From Terrimesophilobacter sp038243605 (GTDB taxonomy: Bacteria > Actinomycetota > Actinomycetes > Actinomycetales > Microbacteriaceae): a DNA stretch of 64,000 nucleotides. Positions 33,583 through 41,372 of the stretch are shown one piece after another. The stretch covers positions 62,001 to 126,000 of the forward strand of contig JBBSQX010000006.1 in the NCBI GenBank assembly GCA_038243605.1. Direction: 5' to 3'. A model generated the notes under the pieces. It saw nothing but the letters and a program-made list of their open reading frames with translations, searched no databases and was not told the DNA's origin. Position numbers and translations under genes: made by a program. Numbering within the stretch: the stretch's first letter is position 1; every line of letters starts with the position of its first letter.

Positions 33583-34032
33583 GTGAACTCGCACCGACAG
33601 ACTTTCGCTGCGGCAATCATCGTCGCCGCGACGCTTGCCCTCGCCGGGTGCAGCGTCATGGCTCCACGTCCGATGGTGACCCCGACCACACCCCCGACCC
33701 CCACGAACGTTGACACAACCACATACATTGGGGAGGTCATCGACCCGCTCGCAACAGTGTGGACCGGTCGAGACAGTGGCGGCGATGACACAACGCTGAC
33801 GCTCCATGACGACGGCACCGTGGCGGTGCAGTACGGGCAGAACCCCTACGACGATCCCAACGACACGTGGCGTGTTACGGGCGGCGTTCTGCACGTTGAG
33901 GTGTATCTGGATGACGCCAACGGCATCGCAGAATATGTTGGCACCTGGAACCCCGAAACCTCGTCCATTGACGCGGCGATCACCACAACAGTGAGCAACC
34001 GAGACCTCACCGTCACACTGGTCCAGCAGTAG
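33583..34032 (+). CDS. Small lipoprotein of unknown function
   Basis: The 149-residue protein has a lipoprotein signal peptide with lipobox LALAGC, the acylated cysteine being C23, followed by a Thr/Pro-rich spacer. The mature part has a beta-rich domain (TLTLHDDGTVAVQYG, GGVLHVEVYLDD) that looks like a lipocalin-like or META-type barrel, but no family is certain. TAGGAT at 33570-33575 predicts transcription at 33582, so the GTG at 33583 would be nearly leaderless. Confidence 0.75.
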   Translation: MNSHRQTFAAAIIVAATLALAGCSVMAPRPMVTPTTPPTPTNVDTTTYIGEVIDPLATVWTGRDSGGDDTTLTLHDDGTVAVQYGQNPYDDPNDTWRVTGGVLHVEVYLDDANGIAEYVGTWNPETSSIDAAITTTVSNRDLTVTLVQQ

Positions 34033-34064
34033 GAATTCGCTGGCAGGCTTAGGCTTGAGGCACC

Positions 34065-35573
34065 ATGACTGTGACCACTGACGAAGCAACACTCCCGCGC
34101 ACCTACGAAGTACGCACGTTCGGCTGTCAGATGAACGTTCACGACTCCGAAAGAATGAGTGGATCTCTCGAGGCTGCCGGCTTCGCGCGAGCTGACGGTG
34201 CCGAAGCCGACATCATCGTGATCAACACCTGCGCGGTCAGAGAGAACGCCGACAATAAGCTCTACGGAACGCTCGGCATGCTGGCAGAAGTGAAGCGAAA
34301 CCACGCGGGAATGCAAATCGCGGTCGGCGGTTGTCTCGCGCAAAAAGTTAAAGGCCTCATCCTCGAGAAGGCGCCGTGGGTAGACGTCGTCTTCGGCACC
34401 CACAACATGGGATCGCTGCCCACGCTCCTTGAACGGGCGCGCCACAACGAAGAGGCCCAGCTCGAAATCCTCGAATCCCTCGACGTTTTCCCCTCCACGC
34501 TGCCTGCGCGGCGCGAGTCAACGTACAGCGGATGGGTGTCGATCTCTGTCGGCTGTAATAACACCTGCACGTTCTGCATCGTTCCTTCACTGCGCGGAAA
34601 AGAGAAAGACCGCAGACCAGGCGACATCCTGGCCGAGATCCAAGCGCTCGTCGATGACGGGGCAATTGAGGTCACACTTCTCGGTCAAAACGTGAACTCG
34701 TACGGTGTCGAGTTCGGAGATCGTGGGGCGTTCGCAAAATTGCTGCGTGCTGCCGGTGAGATTGAAGGGCTGGAGCGCATCCGATTCACGAGCCCGCACC
34801 CGGCGGCGTTCACCGATGACGTTATCGACGCTATGGCCGAAACCCCAGCGGTGATGCCTCAGCTCCACATGCCGCTGCAGTCCGGATCTGACCGTGTGCT
34901 CCGTGCCATGCGCCGCAGCTACCGTTCAGAAAAGTTTCTCGGCATCCTCGACCGCGTGCGAGAAAAGATTCCCAACGCCGCCATCACCACCGACATCATT
35001 GTGGGGTTCCCCGGTGAAACGGAAGAAGATTTCGCTGAAACACTGCGCGTTGTACAGCAGGCGCGCTTTGCTTCGGCCTTTACCTTCCAGTACTCGATCC
35101 GCGAAGGCACGCCGGCGGCCACGATGCCCGATCAGGTACCGAAGGCCGTCGTCCAAGAGCGGTATGAGCGTCTACATGCCGTTCAGGAACAGATTTCATG
35201 GGAAGAAAACCTTGCGCTCGTGGGAACCTCAGCTGAGCTTCTCGTTGCGAACGGGGAGGGGCGTAAAGACGCTGACACCCACCGCATGAGCGGGCGGGCT
35301 GCAGATGGCCGCCTCGTGCATTTTGATGTTCCAGAGGGCAGCAATGTGCCACGGCCAGGCGACATGGTCACCGCTGTTATTTCCAGTGCCGCTCCATTCC
35401 ACCTGATAGCCGATGCGCCAGGCGGCACACTGCTTGCGGTGCAACGCACAGTGGCAGGCGATGCGTGGGATCGCGCCCAGGAGGCGAGTTGCGGCGCCCC
35501 AGCGGTCGGTGCCACCTCAGGCGGCCCAACCAATGGTGTGGTGTCTCTCGGGCTGCCCACGCTGCGTCGTTGA
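34065..35573 (+). CDS. miaB: tRNA-2-methylthio-N6-dimethylallyladenosine synthase MiaB
   Basis: This radical-SAM methylthiotransferase acts on i6A37 of tRNA. The 502-residue protein has the UPF0004 domain with cluster ligands C21, C56 and C90, the radical-SAM CxxxCxxC at C164, C168 and C171, and a TRAM domain. The last ~50 residues are a poorly conserved Ala/Gly-rich tail. TAGGCT at 34050-34055 lies nine bases before the ATG and no ribosome binding site is seen. The stop lies inside an 18-bp tandem repeat that continues into miaA. Confidence 0.96.
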   Translation: MTVTTDEATLPRTYEVRTFGCQMNVHDSERMSGSLEAAGFARADGAEADIIVINTCAVRENADNKLYGTLGMLAEVKRNHAGMQIAVGGCLAQKVKGLILEKAPWVDVVFGTHNMGSLPTLLERARHNEEAQLEILESLDVFPSTLPARRESTYSGWVSISVGCNNTCTFCIVPSLRGKEKDRRPGDILAEIQALVDDGAIEVTLLGQNVNSYGVEFGDRGAFAKLLRAAGEIEGLERIRFTSPHPAAFTDDVIDAMAETPAVMPQLHMPLQSGSDRVLRAMRRSYRSEKFLGILDRVREKIPNAAITTDIIVGFPGETEEDFAETLRVVQQARFASAFTFQYSIREGTPAATMPDQVPKAVVQERYERLHAVQEQISWEENLALVGTSAELLVANGEGRKDADTHRMSGRAADGRLVHFDVPEGSNVPRPGDMVTAVISSAAPFHLIADAPGGTLLAVQRTVAGDAWDRAQEASCGAPAVGATSGGPTNGVVSLGLPTLRR

Positions 35574-35658
35574 CCTCAACACTGCCGATGACCTCAGCAC
35601 TGCCGTTGACCTCAGCACTGCCGTTGACCTCAGCACTGCCGATGACCTCAGTAGTGCC
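35569..35658 (+). repeat. Five tandem 18-bp units across the miaB stop and miaA start
   Basis: Units of the form GTTGACCTCAGCACTGCC (variants GATGACC...) begin two bases before the miaB stop codon and run to the miaA ATP-binding domain. Two units contain ATG and three contain TTG at the same position, in the miaA frame, so nearly every unit offers a possible miaA start. The encoded hexapeptide is LTSALP or MTSALP. Confidence 0.93.
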
Positions 35659-36586
35659 ATTGGTGCTTCCCCTCATCGCCATAGTGGGGGCCACGGGTAC
35701 GGGCAAGAGTGAGCTTTCGCTCGATCTCGCAGAAGGGTTACGGGCACAAGGGCACGCAGCAGAGATCGTCAACGCCGACGCGATGCAGCTCTACCGTGGT
35801 ATGGATATTGGCACGGCCAAACTTCCCGTAAAGGAGCGAAGAGGCATCCCGCACCACCTTTTTGATGTTCTTGATGTCACCGAAGAGGCGAATGTCGCGG
35901 CCTACCAGGAGGCTGCTCGAAAGATCATTGCCGAGGTGAGAAACCGTTGTGCTGTGCCGATTCTCGTCGGTGGTTCTGGGCTTTATGTGTCGTCTATTCT
36001 CTTTGATTTTCGATTCCCCGGATCAGACGTCGCGATTCGAGCGAGCCTCGAGAACGAAGCGGCTGAGAAGGGCGGTCACGCACTGTTTGAGAGGCTCATG
36101 CAGGTCGACCCAGACGCTGCGCGGGCGATTGGGCCGCACAACACGCGTCGCATCATCCGAGCGCTGGAGGTCATCGCCATGACGGGTGAGCCCTTTGGTT
36201 CTGGCCTGCCTGACGAGAGCCGCACGCGCGAACCGACCACCATAATTGGCCTTACCGCTCCACGAGCTACTCTCGTCGAGCGGCTCAACGAGCGAGTAGC
36301 CCACATGTGGAGAGACGGCCTCGTTGAGGAGGTTCGTGGCCTGATGGAGCTCGGCCTTGAGCAAGGAGTAACGGCGAGACGCGCAATCGGATACGCGCAA
36401 GCGATGGAGCAACTGCGTGATGAAAAGTCAGAGACAGCGGCAATAGAGGCCACCTCCGCGCTTACCCGTCGATACGCCCGCAGGCAGGTGGGGTGGTTCA
36501 CGAGGTATCCATCCTCCCAGTGGCTCGACTTTGACGACCCAGATCGAGTCAGCAAGGCGAGTGCTTTAGCATTGGCCCATGGCTGA
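35642..36586 (+). CDS. miaA: tRNA dimethylallyltransferase MiaA
   Basis: MiaA prenylates A37 of tRNA, providing the MiaB substrate. The 314-residue protein has the P-loop IAIVGATGTGKS, NADAMQLYRGMDIGTAK, and VGGSGLYVSSILFDF. Start choice is unclear. ATG 35642 in the last repeat unit gives a family-like N-terminus, while ATG 35588 and a TTG at 35570 overlapping the miaB stop as TTGA are in frame. None has a Shine-Dalgarno, so translation probably depends on coupling to miaB. The end overlaps dapF by eight bases. Confidence 0.93.
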   Translation: MTSVVPLVLPLIAIVGATGTGKSELSLDLAEGLRAQGHAAEIVNADAMQLYRGMDIGTAKLPVKERRGIPHHLFDVLDVTEEANVAAYQEAARKIIAEVRNRCAVPILVGGSGLYVSSILFDFRFPGSDVAIRASLENEAAEKGGHALFERLMQVDPDAARAIGPHNTRRIIRALEVIAMTGEPFGSGLPDESRTREPTTIIGLTAPRATLVERLNERVAHMWRDGLVEEVRGLMELGLEQGVTARRAIGYAQAMEQLRDEKSETAAIEATSALTRRYARRQVGWFTRYPSSQWLDFDDPDRVSKASALALAHG

Positions 36587-37454
36587 ACTGCATTTCACAA
36601 AGGGTCACGGCACGGGGAACGATTTCATCCTGTTCGCAGACCCCGACGGTGAGATTGCTCTCACTCCCGATCAGGTGCGCACACTGTGCGATCGGCATTT
36701 TGGAATTGGTGCTGACGGCATCATTCGGGCCGTGCGGTCACGGAGTATTGCCGAGGGGGACGCGTCGCTCGAAGAAGACGATGCTGCAGAGTGGTTTATG
36801 GATCACCTCAACTCCGACGGCACTGTTTCCGAGATGTGTGGCAACGGTATTCGGGTGTATACGAAATTTTTGATCGAGAACGGATTGGCAGAACTTTCTC
36901 GAGGAGAAACGCTTCCGATCGGCACCCGTGGCGGGGTGAGAGATGTGCAAGGGAATGCTTCTGGTTTCCAGGTGGACATGGGGCGCTGGTCGCTCGACGG
37001 GGGAGAACCGCTTGTTCGTGCGCGAAACCTCAAAGTGGCGAGGCCCGGGCTCGGCATCAACGTTGGTAACCCGCATGTTGTGGTCGCGTTATCGAGTGAG
37101 GAAGAGCTCGAATCAGCTGACCTCACCTGGATTCCGATTCTGGACCCCGAGCCAGAGCGGGGGGCCAATGTGGAGTTTGTGGTTCCACACGATCCGCTGG
37201 TCAAAGACGGTGTTGGTTACATCCGAATGCGTGTGCACGAACGCGGAAGCGGTGAGACGCTCTCCTGCGGAACCGGCGCCGTCGCTGCAGCGCTGGCCAC
37301 ACGGCACTGGGCAGGGCCCACCGCTCCCAACCAGTGGCGCGTCGAGGTGCCTGGTGGAACCCTTGGTGTGCGAATGTGGCCGGCAGAAGACGGCGAGCAC
37401 GTCTCGCTTTCTGGTCCAGCAGAGCTGGCCTTCGACGGAATCGTGTCGTATTAG
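36579..37454 (+). CDS. dapF: Diaminopimelate epimerase
   Basis: DapF converts LL- to meso-diaminopimelate for peptidoglycan and lysine. The 291-residue protein has both catalytic cysteines in context: EMCGNGIRV and SCGTGAVAAAL. It starts with the family-typical FTKGHGTGNDFI. The ATG overlaps the miaA stop, implying coupled translation. It is convergent with an rRNA methyltransferase-like gene. Confidence 0.96.
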   Translation: MAELHFTKGHGTGNDFILFADPDGEIALTPDQVRTLCDRHFGIGADGIIRAVRSRSIAEGDASLEEDDAAEWFMDHLNSDGTVSEMCGNGIRVYTKFLIENGLAELSRGETLPIGTRGGVRDVQGNASGFQVDMGRWSLDGGEPLVRARNLKVARPGLGINVGNPHVVVALSSEEELESADLTWIPILDPEPERGANVEFVVPHDPLVKDGVGYIRMRVHERGSGETLSCGTGAVAAALATRHWAGPTAPNQWRVEVPGGTLGVRMWPAEDGEHVSLSGPAELAFDGIVSY

Positions 37455-37492
37455 GCCGAGAGCGCTAGCTTCACCGGGTTAACGGCGCCGCT

Positions 37493-38101
37493 TTAACGCC
37501 GCCGAACGCGAAGAACTCGGTAGCCCTTGCTGGTCGCTGAGCGACTGACCGTGAAGCCCTCAGGCAGCGCTCCGTCGAGCCAACGGTGGAGTGAATCAGA
37601 GCCAAGGTTTCGTTGCACGACGAGCCAGCCATCCGATTCGGAATCCAAGCGTGGAAGCCAATGCTCCAGAATTCGGTGAAGCTCGTCCTTTCCGACGCGA
37701 ATGGGCGGGTTTGACCAGATCGTCGTGAAGCGGATGTCGTCGGGAACATCTTCGGGTCGGCACGCGTTGACATTGATGAGACCTAGTGCGGTCGCGTTGC
37801 GCCGCACCAGGTCCAGAGCACGCTCATTAACATCCACGGCCCACACTGTGGCGCGAGGCGCTGCTAGAGCAAGCGACAAGGCGATGGGCCCCCATCCGCA
37901 GCCCAAGTCGAGGAGGTTGCCGCCGGGCGGCGGTGCGGGCGTGTTCGCGAGCAGCACCTGAGTTCCCGCGTCAATGCGTTCAGGGCTGAAAATACCGTTC
38001 GCGGTCGTGAGCTCGTATGTGGTGCCCAGCAGTGTGGCCCGAATGGAGCGCACATGAAGGGGACTTGTCGGAGTTGACGAAAAGTAGTGATCGTCGGCCA
38101 T
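37493..38101 (-). CDS. Class I SAM-dependent methyltransferase, RsmC/RlmG-like
   Basis: The 202-residue protein has the SAM-binding motif LLDLGCGWGPIALSL, an acidic VWAVDVNERALD and the nucleic-acid methylase motif SNPPIRVG. This combination is typical of single-domain relatives of RsmC, which methylates 16S rRNA guanine. On the minus strand TAAGTT lies seven bases before the ATG, so the message is probably leaderless. The gene is divergent from hflX with only 42 bases between starts. Confidence 0.87.
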   Translation of the reverse strand: MADDHYFSSTPTSPLHVRSIRATLLGTTYELTTANGIFSPERIDAGTQVLLANTPAPPPGGNLLDLGCGWGPIALSLALAAPRATVWAVDVNERALDLVRRNATALGLINVNACRPEDVPDDIRFTTIWSNPPIRVGKDELHRILEHWLPRLDSESDGWLVVQRNLGSDSLHRWLDGALPEGFTVSRSATSKGYRVLRVRRR

Positions 38102-38130
38102 GGAGAGAAACTTACCGAAAACTAGGAGGC

Positions 38131-38136
38131 TAGGGT
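38131..38136 (+). promoter_or_regulatory. -10 hexamer TAGGGT, near-leaderless promoter of hflX
   Basis: TAGGGT ends seven bases before the hflX ATG, giving a leader of about one base. A divergent TAAGTT for the methyltransferase lies within 30 bases, so the two promoters face away from a very short shared region. Confidence 0.5.
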
Positions 38137-38143
38137 TAACCGA

Positions 38144-39691
38144 ATGAATGAAGGTGAAGAAGAAAACCACGATTCCGTGGATCCAATCGACCGAGTGTTG
38201 GCTGCTGCCGACGCGCGGGCGGGCGGCTATGCCCTCTTCGGATCACGCGCACTTGCATTGCAATCGCATGATTCTGACACCGATTCGGTTGACGGCGATC
38301 AGCTCGATCGTGAAGAGCGGGCCGCCCTCCGAAGGGTCGGCGGACTGTCAACGGAACTCGACGATGTCACTGAGGTTGAGTATCGTCAACTTCGGCTCGA
38401 GAACGTCGTGCTCATTGGTATCCACCCGCAGGGGGGAATCGACGACGCCGAGAACTCGCTTCGCGAACTTGCTGCTCTCGCAGAAACTGCTGGGGCTGTC
38501 GTGCTTGACGGACTTCTGCAGCGACGCAGTTTTCCAGACCCCAGTACTTTTCTCGGCAAAGGTAAGGCGCAGGAGCTTCAGGGCATTGTGGCGGCACTCG
38601 GTGCAGACACGGTGATTGCCGACACTGAGTTAGCCCCGAGCCAGCGGCGCGCATTGGAAGACGTGGTGAAGGTGAAGGTCATCGATCGCACCGCCGTCAT
38701 CCTAGATATTTTTAGCCAGCACGCTAAAAGCCGCGAAGGTAAGGCCCAAGTCGAACTTGCTCAGCTTGAGTACCTGCTGCCGCGCTTGCGTGGCTGGGGT
38801 GAGTCCATGAGCCGCCAGGCCGGCGGGCAAGTTGGGGCTGGAGTGGGAATGGGCTCCCGTGGCCCAGGTGAGACGAAAATCGAGCTTGATCGACGTCGTA
38901 TCCATACCCGCATGGCCCGTCTTCGTAAGCAGATCAAAGAGTTTGGGCCCGCGCGCGAAGCGAAGCGTGCCAACCGCACACGCAACGCGGTGCCGTCTGT
39001 GGCGATAACCGGATACACGAACGCAGGTAAATCATCACTTCTGAATCGGATCACTCGTGCGGGAGCGCTTGTCGAGAACGCACTGTTTGCCACGTTGGAT
39101 ACCGCGGTTCGGCGCACAGAAACCGCGGACGGTCGCCCCTATACCTTGACCGATACCGTGGGGTTCGTTCGCAATCTTCCTCACGAACTAGTGGAGGCAT
39201 TTCGTTCCACTCTCGAAGAAGTCGAACGCGCTGACGTGATTGTTCACGTCGTGGATGCAAGCCACCCAAACCCTGGAAGTCAACTCGTGACCGTGCGGGA
39301 TGTTTTTGGCGATTTGGGTGCGCGCGATATTCCCGAAATCGTTGTGTTCAATAAGTCGGATCTCATCGATGACAATGCCAGGCTGGTTCTGCGAGGAATC
39401 GAGCCCCGGTCTGTGTTTGCTTCTGCACGCACCGGTGAAGGAATCGACGAGCTGCTTTCCCAAATTTCTGAGCTTATTCCGAGGCCCGACATTCGCATGG
39501 AGCTCGTTGTTCCCTATGATCGCGGCGATATTGTCTCGTCACTCCACGAGCGAGGAACTGTCATCTCGACCTCCTACGAGGAAGATGGCACCCACGTGAC
39601 GGCGCTTGTGACAGCTCAGCAGGAGAGCCTTGTGCTCCCGTTTCAAACGGAACGCAGTACCGCCACGACCTTGCCCAAAATTACTGCCTGA
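38144..39691 (+). CDS. hflX: Ribosome-dissociating GTPase HflX
   Basis: The 515-residue GTPase has the HflX N-terminal domain (FLGKGKAQEL), a glycine-rich segment (GMGSRGPGETKIELDRRRI), and the G domain with Walker A GYTNAGKSSL, DTVGFVRNLP and NKSD. HflX splits stalled 70S ribosomes under stress. Its 3' end overlaps the convergent lexA gene by 49 bases, so the two coding sequences share DNA. Confidence 0.95.
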   Translation: MNEGEEENHDSVDPIDRVLAAADARAGGYALFGSRALALQSHDSDTDSVDGDQLDREERAALRRVGGLSTELDDVTEVEYRQLRLENVVLIGIHPQGGIDDAENSLRELAALAETAGAVVLDGLLQRRSFPDPSTFLGKGKAQELQGIVAALGADTVIADTELAPSQRRALEDVVKVKVIDRTAVILDIFSQHAKSREGKAQVELAQLEYLLPRLRGWGESMSRQAGGQVGAGVGMGSRGPGETKIELDRRRIHTRMARLRKQIKEFGPAREAKRANRTRNAVPSVAITGYTNAGKSSLLNRITRAGALVENALFATLDTAVRRTETADGRPYTLTDTVGFVRNLPHELVEAFRSTLEEVERADVIVHVVDASHPNPGSQLVTVRDVFGDLGARDIPEIVVFNKSDLIDDNARLVLRGIEPRSVFASARTGEGIDELLSQISELIPRPDIRMELVVPYDRGDIVSSLHERGTVISTSYEEDGTHVTALVTAQQESLVLPFQTERSTATTLPKITA

Positions 39692-40350
39692 TCTCCCACG
39701 ATGGGGGCAAAGGAGGAGTTGCGGGGCAGTAGCCAGGTATGACCATCGCGTTGCTGGAACACTTTGACAGTGGCTTCTTCCTCTAGCAGGGCCGCAACGA
39801 TTTCGCCGTTCTCTGCATTCTGCTGCTGCCGTACGACCACCCAATCACCATCGCAAATAGCAGCATCGATCATGGATTCACCCACGACCTTGAGCATGAA
39901 GAGATCGCCCTTACCAACGAGCTGGCGTGGAAGCGGAAACACCTCTTCAATTTGCTGGTCAGCTGTGATGGGAATACCGGCGGCAATGCGGCCGACGAGG
40001 GGAACCATTGCGGCATCACCCATGGGAATCGCAAACTCGGGGCTAGTTTCTGCGGACGGAACCTCAATAAGTACTTCGAGAGCACGCGTGCGGTTAGGGT
40101 CGCGGCGAAGGTAGCCACTCAATTCAAGTTGGTTGAGCTGATGAGTGACGCTCGACAGTGATGCCAAACCGACAGCGTCTCCGATCTCCCGCATGCTCGG
40201 CGGGTAGCCAAGGGTTGAGACCGAACGCTGGATGAACTCGAGGATGGCGAGCTGCTTATCGCTCAAGCTACGGCGGCGGCGAGTTCCAGGCTTCACTGTT
40301 CCGAGTTCGGCCTCATCAGCATTTCTTTCGCCAATCTGCTCAACGCTCAT
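39643..40350 (-). CDS. lexA: SOS repressor LexA
   Basis: The 235-residue repressor has a winged-helix DNA-binding domain (MREIGDAVGLASLSSVTHQL), an Ala124-Gly125 cleavage site in GRIAAG, and a catalytic dyad Ser159 (VGESM) and Lys196 (ATVKVF). An extended N-terminus of about 28 residues precedes the helix-turn-helix. GGCGGAGAG lies upstream of the ATG on the minus strand. It is divergent from the LysM gene across a 326-base AT-rich region with LexA-like boxes, and overlaps hflX at its 3' end. Confidence 0.96.
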   Translation of the reverse strand: MSVEQIGERNADEAELGTVKPGTRRRRSLSDKQLAILEFIQRSVSTLGYPPSMREIGDAVGLASLSSVTHQLNQLELSGYLRRDPNRTRALEVLIEVPSAETSPEFAIPMGDAAMVPLVGRIAAGIPITADQQIEEVFPLPRQLVGKGDLFMLKVVGESMIDAAICDGDWVVVRQQQNAENGEIVAALLEEEATVKVFQQRDGHTWLLPRNSSFAPIVGDQAVILGKVVAVLRSV

Positions 40351-40676
40351 GTGCTCTCCGCCTGTCTTTTCCGTGGCCAGTTTTACTTAGCTGGCAGCAC
40401 CTGTTCGGCGTTTCCAGTCAAACTTCTGCGACTACTGACGCTGGCAATCTCGTCAATGTCGGTGGGTACTGATTGCCTGATGTGTAAACAATCGAAACTG
40501 TATCCCGAATAAGCACTCTAAACAAACATCTCTTCGAGAGTGTCGCGATATAAGTTTAGAACATATTCGAATATTGACTTGAATTTTAGGTTATTCGAAG
40601 ATATATTCGGAACATAGCTTCGTATCCGGCGCTCCCGGCCGAGCGCCGGATACGGAAGTTGAGAAGGAGGAACGCA
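40351..40676. promoter_or_regulatory. Divergent lexA / LysM-gene promoter region
   Basis: This 326-base region is markedly AT-richer than its surroundings, especially 40480-40620. It contains no gene. Two LexA-like boxes sit near the LysM side. The TTCGAA-rich stretch at 40566-40612 contains several partial half-sites. Both flanking genes are expected SOS members. Confidence 0.6.
40595..40623. promoter_or_regulatory. Two overlapping LexA-like boxes
   Basis: TCGAAGATATATTCGG (40595-40610) matches the SOS consensus at 9 of 12 defined positions. The next, CGGAACATAGCTTCGT (40608-40623), matches at 8 of 12. Both are weaker than the recA box. They lie 54-82 bases before the LysM-protein start. 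Confidence 0.5.
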
Positions 40677-41192
40677 ATGACTGCCACACCGGTTCACACA
40701 CAGCGACCGTCAGCGCCACACCTGAGCGCATCAGAACACGGCAGCGCATCAGAACACGGCGCTTTAGAACTGCGCACGTCAGAACTGCGCACGTCAGAAC
40801 TGCGCACGTCTGAACCGCGCACGTCAGGGTTGCGCACGTCAGGATTGCGCACATCAGAGCTGAGCACTTACAAGATGAAAGCACCACGTCTGCGCGTGAC
40901 GCGTCGCGGACGCTTCGTGTTGACTTCACTGGCAGCGGGTCCGCTCGTGGCACTCGCACTTGTCACCGCGCTCAACGGCGGCATTGCGATGGCATCCTCC
41001 GACATCTCGACGGGCACCTTTGACTACGTCACGGTCCAGGCGGGCCAGTCCCTGTGGGAGCTTGCCGAGTCCGTGGCTCCCGCCGCCGACCCCCGCGACG
41101 TGATCTCTGACATTGTGCGGCTTAACCAGTTAGAGAATTCAGATTTGCACCCGGGGGACAGGCTCGCGATTCCCGCGGTGTATTCCGAATAG
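40677..41192 (+). CDS. LysM-domain membrane protein, probable SOS cell-division inhibitor (DivS/Rv2719c/YneA-like)
   Basis: The 171-residue protein has a repetitive N-terminal ~65 residues built from LRTSE pentapeptides, a transmembrane segment (about residues 87-105) and a C-terminal extracellular LysM domain (VTVQAGQSLWELAESVAP to DLHPGDRLAIPAVY). A LysM gene divergent from lexA is the hallmark of SOS division suppressors such as C. glutamicum DivS and M. tuberculosis Rv2719c. AAGGAGG precedes the ATG. The N-terminal repeats are unusual and presumably cytoplasmic. Confidence 0.87.
   Translation: MTATPVHTQRPSAPHLSASEHGSASEHGALELRTSELRTSELRTSEPRTSGLRTSGLRTSELSTYKMKAPRLRVTRRGRFVLTSLAAGPLVALALVTALNGGIAMASSDISTGTFDYVTVQAGQSLWELAESVAPAADPRDVISDIVRLNQLENSDLHPGDRLAIPAVYSE
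40764..40868 (+). repeat. Seven tandem 15-bp units in the LysM protein N-terminus
   Basis: Units of the form TCAGAACTGCGCACG, the first three nearly identical and the last four diverged, encode ELRTS-type pentapeptides in frame. Two 18-bp units encoding SASEHG (about 40725-40760) lie directly upstream. Confidence 0.94.
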
Positions 41193-41194
41193 CC

Positions 41195-41244
41195 CTGTGT
41201 CGCCGATAGCCGTGTAGTGCCGATAACGGTGTAGTGCCGATAAC
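41195..41244 (+). repeat. Tandem 17-bp repeat downstream of the LysM gene
   Basis: Two near-identical 17-mers (CGTGTAGTGCCGATAAC and GGTGTAGTGCCGATAAC, 41211-41244) follow a degenerate partial copy. The period is not a multiple of three and the site is intergenic. The rest of 41193-41372 shows nothing else but the hisC promoter. Confidence 0.8.
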
Positions 41245-41360
41245 GGTATGTTTCAGTTGCGGTTTATCCCGGATAGGTGGGGCCGCAGCGCTCTGCCTGC
41301 GCGAGTTTCAATCCGGGGTGCCGTCATGTAGCGATGTCGTTATAGTGCGTTGACCTCCCG

Positions 41361-41366
41361 TAACAT
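41361..41366 (+). promoter_or_regulatory. -10 hexamer TAACAT, leaderless promoter of hisC
   Basis: TAACAT is followed by six bases and the GTG of hisC, placing +1 on the G. No ribosome binding site precedes the GTG. Confidence 0.45.
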
Positions 41367-41372
41367 TAATGG

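Noticed and set aside
35569..35658. Possible plasmid- or phage-type iteron array.
   Set aside because: It is codon-phased, continuous with miaB and miaA, and has no replication gene or AT-rich origin nearby.
40559..40572. GAACATATTCGAA as a third LexA box.
   Set aside because: The half-site spacing is wrong for the GAAC-N4-GTTC consensus.
40725..40868. CRISPR-like array because of seven regular units.
   Set aside because: Units are 15 bp with no spacers, are in a coding frame, and no cas gene is present.
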